DNA of 64,000 nt from Dama dama (lineage: Eukaryota > Chordata > Mammalia > Artiodactyla > Cervidae): the NCBI RefSeq assembly GCF_033118175.1, contig NC_083710.1, forward strand, positions 38,657,501 to 38,721,500, given 5' to 3'. Below are positions 1 to 10,585 of the stretch, one piece after another. The translations under genes and the position numbers were made by a program. The notes below the pieces were generated by a model. The model saw only the letters and a list, made by a program, of their open reading frames with translations. It searched no databases and had not been told where the DNA came from. Numbering within the stretch: position 1 is the first letter of the stretch; every line of letters starts with the position of its first letter.

Positions 1-500
1 ACTTGTTTTGAGAATAAAAACAGAGAGACCATGGAAAATGCCTGGTACCTAAAAGAGATTCAGTAAAAGTTATTAATGAGCATAAATTAATGTTATGTAC
101 ACAGTAAAGCTATTTTCAACAAAGGAACAATAAAGAGGAAATGATATGTATGAAGACTATTCATAACAAAGGGAAAAGCAACAAAACAAGAAACCTTTTA
201 AGACAGTATGACCCCCACCACACAGACGCACGTTTGCCTGGGGCGGGAGGGCAGGAGGGAACCCTGGTGGACCTGCAGGATGCCTGGCCCTGCTGGTCAC
301 AACCATGAACTCTCCGTGTATTTGTGCTCTAGTTCACAGACTTTCAATGGTGGGCTGAATGTTACTTACATAATGAAAAACACTGTTTTTGAATTTTGAA
401 AGCTAAACGATGCCCTTTTCCATAAAAATCACCTCCTTCCTAGAAGAGACATTCAAAATATTGTTTTCTATACTCCAGAGCTGTTTGCATAATTGCTCAT
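1..500. other. Repeat-poor, AT-rich intergenic DNA
   Basis: I see no gene, repeat family or RNA here. Short open frames lack any recognisable domain. Confidence 0.5.
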
Positions 501-502
501 AA

Positions 503-600
503 TAATTTCATTCAGTTCATCATTTATTGAGCGCCCGTGTGCCAGGGTCCAGGAGGAAACAAAATAAATGAGATAGGGTCCTGTCCTCATTATGTCCCTT
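503..600 (-). mobile_element. MIR-like ancient SINE remnant
   Basis: The string CATTTATTGAGCGCCCGTG followed by TGCCAGG matches the reverse complement of the MIR 3' end. The copy is short and diverged; an older L2/MIR-type tail would look the same. Confidence 0.4.
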
Positions 601-800
601 GACAATAACAATGGTGGTGGTTCTCCTATTGTAAATCAGTTTGTTCATTAGGCTTCCAGGGAAACAGAGAAGGGGGGAGGGGTGGGAGGGTGATTGAAAG
701 GCACTGTGGGGGCTGTCTTGGCAAATTCCAAGTTGGGCAGGCTTGCAGGCTGAAACTCTGGAGCACAGCAGAAATTTCCTGCACTTCAGGGAAACCTCAC

Positions 801-856
801 TTCTGCTTCTCCTTCTTCTTCTTTTTTTGTTTTTGTTGTTGTTGTTGTTGTTGTTT
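801..856. repeat. (TTC)n/(TTG)n simple repeat
   Basis: Several TTC repeats pass through a T run into seven TTG units. It lies just upstream of the T-rich tail of the antisense SINE at 868-1016 and may be part of that tail. Confidence 0.7.
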
Positions 857-867
857 AAGAATGAGCA

Positions 868-1016
868 TTCTTTTTTTTTTAATTTTTACTTATTTTTTCT
901 ATTTTTTAACCATGCTGGCAGCATGTGGCAGCTTAGTTCCCTGACCAGGGATCGAACTTGTGCCCTCTGCAATGGAAGCATGGAGTCTTAACCACTGAAC
1001 TTCCAGAGAAGTCCCC
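868..1016 (-). mobile_element. CHR-type tRNA SINE, antisense
   Basis: A poly(T) start and the terminal AAGTCCC, with CCTGACCAGGGATCGAAC (reverse of the B-box region) and CTTAACCACTG between, identify a tRNA-derived CHR SINE read on the minus strand. It appears nearly complete for the short form. Confidence 0.8.
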
Positions 1017-1600
1017 TCACTTCTGCTTCTAAGGTTAAATTGACTGGATCAGGCCAGCCAGGTTAGCTAGGATCATCTCTCCTGCTTCAAGCCATGTGGT
1101 CCAGACATTAACGACATCACACATACTGGAGAGCAAGCCTGGTGGATGGTTTGATTGGGTGACAGGGGGGCTGCAGCCTCTCCAGGTGGACACCTCACAC
1201 TGACCACCCGGGCACCCAACTTTCCTCTCCCTCATCTTCTCCTACTTCCTCCTTTGCTTAAAGCCACTCATATCTCAGCTCATTTCAGAAAGAGGGCTCT
1301 CAGCAAACAACATTCTTGCTGACCCTCAGTCTTCCCTCCCAGGACCGGCAGGACCCACACTTGGTTGTTGTGGAACTCTCCATGGAACTGAACCATCGTT
1401 ACTCAAACACAGTGTCATTACTACAGGGTGTAAGAGCTCTCTCACTAGATGGTGTTCTTATTCTGGGTAGGTTGCAGCCTTGATCTTGGTGAAACTAGGC
1501 TGGAGAGGGACCAGGGAAGTCACGCACAGCAAAACCCCTGCCTGTTAGCCACATGTCAAGTGTGAGGAGCCAACACTGCCGGCTCCAAATGTTCTGAGAT
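1017..1600. other. Intergenic DNA, no feature seen
   Basis: Mixed-composition sequence of about 580 bp. No repeat family, conserved motif cluster or coding signal is recognised. Confidence 0.5.
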
Positions 1601-1814
1601 TCCTTGTGCTTGCTCAGTCGTGTCCGACTCATTGCAACCCATGGAATGTAGCCCTCCAGGCTCCTCTGTCCATGGGATTCTCCAGGCAAGAATACTGGAG
1701 TGGGTTACCATTTCCTTCTCCAGGGGATCTTCCCCACCCAGGGATCGAACTCCCATCTCCTGTGACTCCAGGCATTGGCAGCTGATTCTTTACCATTGAG
1801 CCACCAGGGAGGCC
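1601..1814 (-). mobile_element. Bov-tA SINE, antisense, near complete
   Basis: Contains GCTCAGTCGTGTCCGACTC, the GGGATTCTCCAGGCAAGAAT core, GATCGAACTCCC (reverse B box) and the terminal GAGCCACCAGGGAGGCC. All parts of a Bov-tA unit are present in reverse order. Confidence 0.9.
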
Positions 1815-1933
1815 AAGGGATTCATTAACTTTTACCTTTCTATCAAGCAGGCTCTTGTTTGGACTTACTTGAGGCTGTGGTCCCTCACTTAGTCACATAC
1901 CTGGCCTTGCTCATGGCATCTGTGTCTACACTG

Positions 1934-2114
1934 CAGTCATTCTATCCCCAGGGATTCCAGGCAACATCTGGAGATCTGTTTGGCTGCCACCAATGGGGGA
2001 GCAGGGGTGCTGCTGGCACCTACAGGGTAGAGGTGCACCCTCTACCCTGGGCAGGACCCCCGAGGAAGCATTATCCAACCAGATGCACCAATGCTGAGGT
2101 TAATAAACCCTGGT
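1934..2114 (+). mobile_element. MER20-like hAT DNA transposon
   Basis: Reads as a diverged MER20: an AGTCATTCTATCCCCAGG start, GGCAACATCTGGAGATCTG, a central TGCTGGCACC, and an end GAGGTTAATAAACCCTGG. It is non-autonomous and non-coding, and predates the ruminant-specific repeats. MER20 copies sometimes act as enhancers in placental mammals; nothing here shows that this one does. Confidence 0.7.
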
Positions 2115-2726
2115 CTAGTGTGAGTTCTGCCACAAATTCCAATCAAGTGCCTCAAAAACGAAAGCTACACAGAAAAACAACTTGTTGAAATTTCTCAACT
2201 TTTAGTTTCCAGACATTGCTGAAATTGCCCTTCAAAATTATGCTGGAGTTTTTAGTTATTTTGAAAGCATAAAAAGAAGAAAATATGTCTGCTTTTAAAC
2301 TAGCTGAAAATACTAATGTTCTGAGTGAAAGTAACTGGTTGTGGTAAGAGTTTTAAATGTGATCACGTGTATGAGATGTCTACCACACTGTTGTTAGTTT
2401 TTCATGAGACAATTTATGTTGTTGAGGTTAAGTAACATGTTTCAAGTGATTTATTCAATTTTCATTTATGTTTAACTGAGCCTACATTAAGTTATTTACT
2501 CCTTTCAAAACGCATCTCATCTCAAATGTGGATGGAGAGGAAGTTTTCCAGATCACAATGTAGCATCCTTATGCCCAATGGTTCTGATTTACAAGTAACA
2601 CAACATCTACTTTTCTGCTAACAATCTGATATGTTTATCATTGAGGGAAAAAAAAATAAAGGCTAAAAATACATGAAATACTGTGAACTTTTCACTCCCC
2701 ATTGTGTTAATCAGAGTTCTCTCAGT
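2115..2726. other. AT-rich intergenic DNA, no feature seen
   Basis: About 600 bp of AT-rich sequence without a recognisable repeat or coding signal. Confidence 0.5.
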
Positions 2727-3275
2727 CCGGTTCAGTTGCTCAGTCATGTCTGGCTCTTTGTGACCCTGTGGACTGCAGCTCGCCAGGCTTCCCTGTCCAT
2801 CACCAACTCCCAGAGCTTGCTCAACCTCATGTCCATCGAGTGGGTGATGCCATCCAACCATCTCATCCTCTGTCATCCCCTTCTCCTCCCGCCTTCAATC
2901 CCTCCCAGCATCAGGGTCTTTTTCAGTGAGTCAGCTCTTCCCATCACGTGGCCAAAGTATTGGAGCTCCAGCTTCAGCATCAATCCTTCCAATGAATACT
3001 CAGGACTGATTTCATTTAGGATGGACTGGTTGGATTTCCTTGCAGTCCAAGGGACTCTCAAGAGTCTTCTCCAACACCACAGTTCAAAAGCATCAATTCT
3101 TCAGTGCTCAGCTTGCTTTATAGTCCAACTCTCACATCCATACATAACTACTGGAGAAATCATAGCTTTGACTAGACAGACCTTTGTCAGCCAAGTAATG
3201 TCTCTGCTTTTTAATATGCTGTCTAGGTTGGTCATAGCTTTTCTTCCAAGGAGCAAGCATCTTTGAATTTCATTG
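2727..3275 (-). mobile_element. BovB LINE 3' fragment, antisense
   Basis: Begins with the reversed BovB terminus (GTTCAGTTGCTCAGTCATGT) and runs to TTCTTCCAAGGAGCAAGC. This covers the 3' UTR and the C-terminal end of the BovB open frame. The long plus-strand frame over 2673-3266 is an antisense read-through, not a gene. Confidence 0.9.
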
Positions 3276-3341
3276 CATAGAGAACCAGGGTTCTCTAAAG
3301 AAATGTAATCAATATGACATATGTGTGCATGTATATATATG

Positions 3342-3640
3342 TAGGGGCTTCCCAGGTGGCACTAGTGGTAAAGAAACGACCTGCCAATGCAGGAGACATG
3401 GTTTTGATCCCTGATTCAGGAAGATCCCATAAGTCGCAGAACAGTTAAACCCTTGCCCCACAACTGCTGAGCCTGTGCTCCAGAGCCCGGGAGTTGCAAC
3501 AAGAGAAGCCACTGCAGTGAGAAGCCTGCGGATCTCAACTAGAGAGTAGCCCCTGCTCACCTGCTGGAAAAGAATCCTCGCAGAAACGAAGATCCAGCAC
3601 AGCCAAAAAATAATTTTTTTTTAATTTATTTTAAAAGGGA
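3342..3640 (+). mobile_element. CHR-type SINE, long form, sense
   Basis: Starts GGGGCTTCCCAGGTGGC, has a degenerate B box (GTTTTGATCCCTG), passes through a CTGTGCTCCAGAGCCCGGGAG body and ends GATCCAGCACAGCCAAAAAA. It is diverged from the copy at 10252 but has the same order of parts. Confidence 0.8.
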
Positions 3641-3690
3641 GAAGAAGGAGAGCAGAGGCGGGGGCGACGGTCTCCGAGGACCCTGTGACC

Positions 3691-3824
3691 CCGCAAACCT
3701 CTGCTAATCACGCCCCCCAGGACCCAGCCGCTCCGCCCCCGCAAACCTCCACTAACCACTCCCCCTGGACCAGCCGCCCCCTGCAAACCTCCTGTAACCA
3801 CGCCCCCCTGGACTCAACGTCTCC
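3691..3824. repeat. GC-rich minisatellite, about 3 units
   Basis: Three degenerate units start near 3691, 3739 and 3781, each reading C(C/T)GCAAACCTCC then TAA(T/C)CAC and C-rich sequence ending GGAC. The unit length is 42-48 bp, so the array is irregular. Confidence 0.75.
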
Positions 3825-4649
3825 AAGGGTGAAATCGCCCAAGTGCACCCCACCCAGTTTTCCTCTGGCAGGTGCTGGCTGTACATCTTCAATGAGAAAG
3901 GAAATAAACAAGCTCGTAAATACACACCACAGAAACCTGCACTGAGAGTGGAGGTGGGCTCACAGACAGCACACCTGGAAGTGTGACCCAGCCCCGCGCA
4001 CGCGGACGGCACGGACGCCTTAGCTCTCCGGAAGCACAAGTCCCTTCCCGGAAGCGCATCCGCACCTGGGAGTCAGGCACGAAGCGCGCTCTAATCTGCA
4101 GAGCTGTACCTGGTTCACGTTCCGTGTTTCTCTCTCTAAGGCTCCGTTAGTGAGCCACGTTCAGTTCGTTAGGACTGGATCAGGTGCCGTTGATCTCCTT
4201 GTTTTTCCTCCACTGTCTCCGTACCCCATCCCTGCACCTCCTTGAATTCAGATTTCTCTCCTAGTTGACTTGTCCCTCTGCTTTGTCCTCAGAGTCACTG
4301 TCGTCTCCAGATGGCAGTTCTTCCTAATATGAATACCACCCTAAGTCTCCTCTCCGCCGATTCTGTCATCCCACTTTCATTGTCCTCATTTCTGACCTTA
4401 CCCTGTGTCTTGGGTTTTCTCCGCACCTCCCATAGAAGAGGACGTGCTCCCAACGCCACCCCGGGGTGAGCCCTGCGGTCACCCGCACATTCAGCCCCAC
4501 AGAAGGGGCTGCCCCATCGCAAGGGCTCAGCAAAGAGGATCTGCCACCTTCCAGGGCTGATTCCACGTGACAAGTAAACTGCACCAAAAAAATTCAGTTG
4601 CCCTCTCCTGACACAACAGCGCTGGTTCTCAGGGTGTTTGATGATACTG
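3825..4649. other. Intergenic DNA with small CpG-rich patch
   Basis: Positions 3985-4095 are CpG-rich and hold two CCGGAAG (ETS-type) motifs near 4028 and 4047. No exon or splice signal can be tied to it. The rest is unremarkable. Confidence 0.4.
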
Positions 4650-4665
4650 CACAAGAGGAGACACT

Positions 4666-4793
4666 GGAGAAGGAAATGGCAACCCACTCCAGTATTCTTG
4701 CCTGGAGAATCCCATGGACAGAGGAATCTGGCAGGCTGCAGTGTGTGGGGTCACAAAGAGTCAGGAACGATTGAAGCACCTAAACAGCAACAC
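4666..4793 (+). mobile_element. Bov-tA SINE, 5'-truncated, with target-site duplication
   Basis: The 3' portion of a Bov-tA (CAACCCACTCCAGTATTCTT to the GTCACAAAGAGTCAG end) is flanked by a perfect 16-bp duplication CACAAGAGGAGACACT at 4650-4665 and 4794-4809. The flanks prove a target-primed insertion that lacks the tRNA head. Confidence 0.95.
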
Positions 4794-4809
4794 CACAAGA
4801 GGAGACACT

Positions 4810-5753
4810 CTCAAGTTCTATGAGCTAGTACCTGTGACTTCTTTCCAGAGTGTTCCTTTTGCACTCAAGCTGTCTTATGCACATCAGCCTTGAGATTATA
4901 GCACTAACTTTGCCCCTAGCATGTTTCCTTCCTGGTTTCCAGAAGGAACGGTGGCGAAGTTTCATGCCAAGCCCCAGCTATACCCTCGCTGCTGGGTCAG
5001 CATGCCCTCTGGCATGATGGACCAGAGACTCTTGACACCGGGTCAGAAACCAGTTTTGAACCAAGGCTGATGCTAACATCTTCCTCTTCCTGTGTGAGTG
5101 GTTATCTCCTCCTCGCGTTCGCTCCCGAGCACAGTGACTTCCGGGAGAAGGTCTCCAGCTTGGAAAAGTGGGGGCAGATTGCCCCTTAGGGGAACTAGGA
5201 GCTCCTCCTTCCTCTCCCTCCATGCAGGGACATTTGCTGTTGTTTCTCAGGCTATGCGGGAAGGAGAGGAAACCCTTCAGGAGGAACCTGAGCAGCCCTG
5301 ACGGCTCCATTAGGCCCTGGCAGAGGCCCAAGGAGACCACCAAGCTCGCTCATAAATGCATGGTGTCTAATAAACATGTGGTGATGATTTCTATGATACA
5401 TTTATTGAGCAGAAGAAATGCGCTACATTTTAAAATGCATGCACTCTTTTTTTCATACCTCCTGATGGATGTGTAGAAACTGCTAGCTGTACGTCCTCCC
5501 CAGTAACTGCATCTTGCTTTCCTGGCCTGAGGGTTGCCCACGGCCACCATTCTGCTCATGTGCTGGGGGTTCTCCGTGGACCGAGGGCTGACCGCCACCC
5601 CACGTCAGGACCACTTAACTGTGGGGCGAGCTTCCGTCTACAGATTGCGTCAAGGATGCTTACTGAGCCCACTGCATTTTTTGTTCTATTTCTCCAGAGG
5701 AAAGCATTCGTTTGAGCTTTCAAAGTGAGGGATTTGCTTCTTCACCCCAAGAC

Positions 5754-5754
<1 letters not shown>
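4810..5754. other. Intergenic DNA, no feature seen
   Basis: About 940 bp without recognisable repeats. Open frames overlap on both strands, none has a known domain, and no splice context is apparent. Confidence 0.5.
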
Positions 5755-5784
<30 letters not shown>

Positions 5785-5806
5785 GCGCGCTCGCGCGCGC
5801 GCGCGT
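5755..5806. repeat. (AC)n(GC)n alternating purine-pyrimidine tract
   Basis: About 14 AC units (5757-5784) run into a CG/GC tract with one TC interruption (5785-5806). Alternating AC plus GC favours left-handed Z-DNA. Confidence 0.95.
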
Positions 5807-7484
5807 ACCCTGAATCCACTTCCAATTTAGAAATCGCTGCAGGAAACCAGGACCCTTGCAGCCCAACTCCCCTTCTGTTTGGTGAACAACAACAGCAAGA
5901 AATTGGTTCCTCAGGGAATTTCCCCCAACAACCATGACGTTACAAGCACTTTATCAACTCTTAGGCAAAGTGTCTTAAATAGCACGTGTTTAACAAGTAG
6001 GAAACCACAAGTTGTGTTTCAAACCAGAAATTGGTGCTCTGTGCTCACTTTCTCTCAACTCTGCAAAGAAAAAAATAAATAAATAAACTCTGCAAAGAAA
6101 ATAATAAACCCAGTCTATAGAAAGCTCTTAAATCAGGTGAAGTCTGTTTTTCTTCCTTCCACTACTTAAAAGCTAGAAATCACCAAAACAACTCAACCAA
6201 AGCAGAGAAGGCACATTTCGGGACCCAGCATGGGAAGGCCAATACTCAAAATGCCCCCCCAGTTTTCACACCTGCAACTATTTTCAGGCTCAGTAATAGA
6301 AGTAAAATTGGTCGCTTGTGAGCTGAACTCAGCACTGGCTCCTTATTTTGACTGCATCAGAATCATCTTCTAGTGAAATTATATTTTACAAGCAATTTTT
6401 GTGTCTGCATGCAAGAGCTGAAATGAACCACTGCAAAAACAACAGCAACTGCTCTCCTTAAAACTTAGCAAAACACAAAACGTGTTTGTCATTTTCTCCC
6501 CTCCTTGCTTTTCTAAGATGATAAATTAACACTTGCCACACATGCAAAATCAAAAACAGCTAAAATAAATTCAAAGTCTCACGTGTTTTGTTTTCCCAAA
6601 AAAAGAGGTCTGGGTTTAAGTCTATCAGTTATGCTTAAGAAAAATTCCTGTGATGAAAATGACCCAGCTTATCTCCAAATCCACTCAGTAAAAATATTGT
6701 CCTATTTTTTTCTGAGTTTTTGTGTTTAAAAATAGTCTGTATTTCCCGCAACTCCTGTCTTTCTGCACAGAGGAAGTGGTATATGTGTCCATGTTACCGC
6801 AAGCTTACCAAGGTCTTAAGTGCAATAAAGATAAATGAATGAACTCACTTAGAGAAAGTGCCCATGACTAGAACCCAAGGGGCTCGTCTGGGGAGGAACT
6901 GGGGTGGGCACATGAGGGACCCAGGATGCAGAATTTAGGGGAGCTTTGGGGAGCTGGCCCTGCCCTGGAGGAACCCCAAGCAGGAGGCCAGCTTCCTCCC
7001 TCCCCCAAGTCGGGGTCACTCTGGAGCCCTCAAGGATGAGGGGACCAGACAGGGCTGGTCCCTCTCACAGACGGTGGCCCTCACAGCCAGAACTGGAAGC
7101 CCCCGTGCACCCCCTCCTGCTGTTTAACCTGTAACGCTGAGCTGGGCGAGTCCTTTCAGTAGGAGCCCTCCCTCCCTGTCCACTGTTTCAGGGAAATGTG
7201 GGTGGAGGTGGGGGGCTCTGTGCTGGTTGGAGGTGCAGAGATGTCTTTGCACCCTGCAGGCAGAACTCGGGAGTCGTGTACACGGGGGCAGACAGGCTGG
7301 GTGCGTTTGTCTGGACCCTGGCTCTCGGGGGGACCCCAGCCAGCCCCCAGGGCTCACCGGCACTCTGGCCCACTGGCATTGTTGCGGTCAGCTGGGCCGC
7401 GGCGGGCGGTGGCGAGAACTGCCCTGGCAGCGGTGCCGGGCCCACTCATGTGGAAGGGCGGCCGCGCTCATTCCCAGGCCCCTG
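5807..7484. other. Intergenic DNA; AT-rich then GC-rich
   Basis: Positions 5807-6850 are AT-rich. A small tandem duplication of ACTCTGCAAAGAAA around 6057-6100 carries an AAATAAATAAAT spacer. From about 6870 GC content rises and stays high to about 7800. No coding sequence is recognised; frames on both strands in the GC-rich part reflect lack of stop codons. Confidence 0.5.
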
Positions 7485-7555
7485 GCCATTAGGGAGCGAA
7501 GCAGCTCATTAGAGGTCCTCCCCTCTCAACGCCAATTACCCCCAGATAATGACGG
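7485..7555. promoter_or_regulatory. Candidate enhancer: clustered homeodomain-type motifs
   Basis: Within about 70 bp of otherwise GC-rich DNA lie CCATTAG (7486), TCATTAGAG (7506), CCAATTACC (7532) and GATAATGA (7545). ATTA-core motifs are typical of homeodomain binding sites and are unusual in this base context. The stretch is not part of a repeat I recognise. That it is an enhancer, perhaps for the inferred neighbour FGF9 or for MICU2, is inference only. Confidence 0.3.
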
Positions 7556-7851
7556 CCCGGCCACGCTCTGCCTGCCCGTCCTCCCGGCCTGCGCATCCTC
7601 ACCCAGGCCTGGCCTCCCCCGACCAGCCTGGGAACTCGGCCCCCAGCGTGGGTCTCTGTCCAGTGCGGGTCGGAAAGGGGTTGGGGTGCCCCCCCAGAGC
7701 CGGCCGGTGGAGGAGCCCCAGTCGTCCTCTTCCAGGGGAGCAGGCTGTGAGTGGCAGAGGTTGCCGTGTCTCTTCTTTCAGAAAACACTACAGAAGAAAA
7801 AGCCAGCCTGAGCCCCTCCCCATGTCATATTAGTTTAGGAGTAAGAGGAAT

Positions 7852-7975
7852 GACTGGAAAAGGAAATGGCGACCCCTTCCAGTGTTCTTGCCGGGGAAAT
7901 CCCAAGGACAGAGGCCAGACGACACAGTCCCTGGGGTCGCAAGAGTGGGACATGACTTGGTGACTAAACCGACAC
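7852..7975 (+). mobile_element. Bov-tA SINE fragment, sense
   Basis: Carries the 3' half of Bov-tA: GGAAATGGCGACCCCTTCCAG to GACTTGGTGACTAAAC. The tRNA-like head is missing. Confidence 0.85.
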
Positions 7976-8231
7976 TACCAAAAGGAGCGGCAGCGGAGCC
8001 AGGAACGAGAGAGGGAAACACTTCCCAGAAAAGCAGCCTGAATCTGTTCAAAAGCTGCCTCCTCACCAGGGACTGCGTGTTGAGCCTCTGGACGGAGGCC
8101 CTAGGCTCAGGCACCGCTGTGCACATACTTTTGTCCGCTATCAGCAAGCTTAACTTGCCCCTCGCTCTCTGACCTGCGTACTTCGCTATCTGTGCTGCAA
8201 GTTCACACTGAGTTCGAAAGCCACGGCTGTT

Positions 8232-8477
8232 TCATTTGTTTTGTTGTTGTTCAGTGGCCCAGTCATGTCCGACTCTTTGCAACCCCATGACCTTCAGCAC
8301 TCCAGGCTCGCCTGTCCTCCTCTATCTCTTGGAGCTTGCTCAAACTCATGTTCATTGAGTCAGTGACGCCATCCAACCATCTCATCCTCTGTCATCCCCT
8401 GCTCCTCCTGCCCTCAATCTTTCCCAGCATCAGGGTCTTTTCCGATGAGTCGGCTCTTCACATCAGGGGACCAAAGT
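8232..8477 (-). mobile_element. BovB 3' end (BovA2-type), antisense
   Basis: TTGTTGTTCAGTGGCCCAGT followed by the reversed BovB 3' UTR, ending GGACCAAAGT. It abuts the L1 fragment at 8478 directly. Confidence 0.85.
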
Positions 8478-9056
8478 GGTTGTTTGTTTTTTAATTTATT
8501 TATTTTTAATTAGAGGACAACTGCTTTACAATATTGTGTTGGCTTCTGCCACACATCAAGATGAATCAGCCATAAGTGTACATATGTCCCCTCCCTCTTG
8601 AACCTCCCTCCCACCTCCCACCCCATCCCACCACTCTAGGTTGTCACAGAGCACCAGGTTTGAGCGTCTTGCATCATACAGCAAATTCCCACTGGCTGTC
8701 TATTTTACATATGGTAATGCATATGTTTCCATGCTACTCTCTCAATTCATCCCACCCTCTCCTTCCCCCGCTGTGTCCACAAGTCTGTTCTCTATTGTCT
8801 ATGTCTCCATTGCTGTCCTGCAGATAGATTCATCAGTACCATCTTTCTAGATTCCATATATATGCATTAATATACAATCTTTGTTTTTCTCTTTCTGACT
8901 TACTTCAATCTGTATAATAGATAGCTCTAGGTTCATCCACCTCATTAGGATTGACTCAAATGTGTTCTTTTTTATGCCTGAGTGATATTCCACTGTATAT
9001 ATTACCATAACTTCTTTATCCATTCATCTGTCAATAGGCACCTGGATGAAAACCAC
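8478..9056 (-). mobile_element. Ruminant L1 3' end, antisense
   Basis: A T-rich start (reversed poly(A)), then ACAATATTGTGTTGGCTTCT and GATGAATCAGCCATAAGTGT, matches the L1 3' UTR read backwards. It extends a short way into the end of ORF2 (CATTCATCTGTCAATAGGCA). It is strongly 5'-truncated and non-coding. Confidence 0.85.
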
Positions 9057-9692
9057 AATCTTTAATTTCCAGCTTCCTGGCCATGTCAAGCAGTTTGTGT
9101 TTGATTACCTGTGCCCTCACCTGCAGCTCCTGCCTTATACCTGGTGCCACTGAGAAATGTCATGTGACTCACATCTGACCCTATTCAGGGAATGTCTCCA
9201 GGGCTGTCCCTGTCATGAGAAAATGGATCATCTCATTGTTTCACTATCTTAAATGAATCCACTTGTTTTCTCTGTCATGTCAATACTCTTTCAAAGACGC
9301 AGCAGCACATTTTGGAAACTGTTATTTTATGGGCAGATCTAGTTCATGGGCACTGATGAAGGGGGTGTCTTCACAGATCATCCAAACAGCGTGGAGCCCA
9401 TGCTTTAGAGGGACACCGATGGTCAGGAGAGGCAGAGCCCACGCTTCCTGATGTCCTAAACTAACATCCCAGAGTCCCAGTGGAAAAAAGTCACAACTGT
9501 TTGTAAAGTAACAGAACTACCGAAAGCGACACAAAATCAGCTGTACAAACAGCCAAAGCTAAGACCCTCTTCGCTGCGACAGGGTGAGGATGTAAATGGT
9601 GGTTTCCAGGTGGAAAATGAAACCAAAGAATGTAGGCGCCCCCTTGTGGACAGAGCCATCACTGCCCTCCAGGTGCCTTCTTTGCATCAGTG
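9057..9692. other. Intergenic DNA, no feature seen
   Basis: About 640 bp, no recognisable repeat, RNA or exon. Confidence 0.5.
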
Positions 9693-9896
9693 AATGTGTG
9701 AGCTCAGTCCTGTCTGAGCGACCCTGTGGTCTGTAGCCTGCCAGGCTCCTCTGTCCCTGGGATTCTCCAGGCAAGAACACTGGAGTGCCATGCCCTCCTC
9801 CAAGGGATCTTCCAGACCCAGGGATTGAACCCATGTCTCTTACGTCTCCTGCATTGCAGATGGGTTCTTTACCACTGAGCCTGCAGGGAAACCCCA
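9693..9896 (-). mobile_element. Bov-tA SINE, antisense
   Basis: Complete order of reversed parts from GTGAGCTCAGTCCTG to GAGCCTGCAGGGAAACCCC. Confidence 0.9.
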
Positions 9897-9905
9897 TTTA
9901 TGTTA

Positions 9906-10038
9906 GAAGTGTTAGTCGCTCAGTCATGTCCGACTCTTTGCCATTCCCTTCTCCAGGGGATCTTCCCAACCCAGGGATTGAACCCGGGTTTCTTGTATTG
10001 CAGGCAGATTCTTTACCGTCTGAGCCACCAGGAATGCC
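9906..10038 (-). mobile_element. Bov-tA SINE, antisense, with internal deletion
   Basis: Starts GTTAGTCGCTCAGTCATGTC, jumps from CTCTTTGCCATT directly to CCCTTCTCCAGGGGATCTTC and ends GAGCCACCAGGAATGCC. The central block (CCATGGACTGTAGCC to TGGAGTGGGTTG) is absent, so this is a shortened unit right next to a complete one. Confidence 0.85.
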
Positions 10039-10251
10039 TAGGGCCTAAATGGCAAGTAAGTTTTCCAAGATCTTCACCTTTGTAATTACTGCTCAGATGA
10101 ACATGCACCCTCTAGGCAAGAACATCAGAGCTTCGTGTGCTATGTAATCAGGGTCCTTGACCCCCAAAGTCTCCCTAGCAGACCCACTGTGGGTCTCCCG
10201 AGCCCCAAGTGCTAGTGGCTCTGTGGCTGTCCCCCTCTCAGGGCACCCAGG

Positions 10252-10585
10252 GCTTCCCTGGTGGCTCAGTGGTTAAGGACCTGCCCTGCAGTGCAGAGGA
10301 CACTGGTTCCATCCCTGGTCCGAGAAGATCCCACATGCCACAGGACAACTAAGCCCATGTACCACAACTACTGAGCCTGTGCTCTAGAGCCCAGGAGCTG
10401 CAGCTACTGAAGCCAGGGGGCCTTAGAGCCCGTGCTCTACAACGAGAGAAGCCACCGCAATGAGAAGCCCATCGACCACAACTAAAGAGTGGCCCCCTCT
10501 CTCTGCAACTAGAGAAAGCACAGCAACGAAGACCCAGTGCAGCCAAATATAAATTTTTTTAATAAATAAATAAAATTTTTAAAAA
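10252..10585 (+). mobile_element. CHR-type SINE, long form, sense
   Basis: GGGCTTCCCTGGTGGCTCAG head, a degenerate B box (GTTCCATCCCTG), CTGTGCTCTAGAGCCC body and CAGTGCAGCCAAATAT end, with an A/T-rich tail (AATAAATAAATAAA). This is the best preserved long CHR unit in the window. Confidence 0.9.

Noticed and set aside
1601..1814. tRNA-like B-box sequences in SINEs, here and elsewhere
   Set aside because: They belong to Bov-tA and CHR SINEs and do not form tRNA genes; no separate tRNA gene is seen.
2673..3266. 197-codon plus-strand frame
   Set aside because: Antisense translation of a BovB 3' fragment; the same text recurs in every reversed BovB copy in the window.
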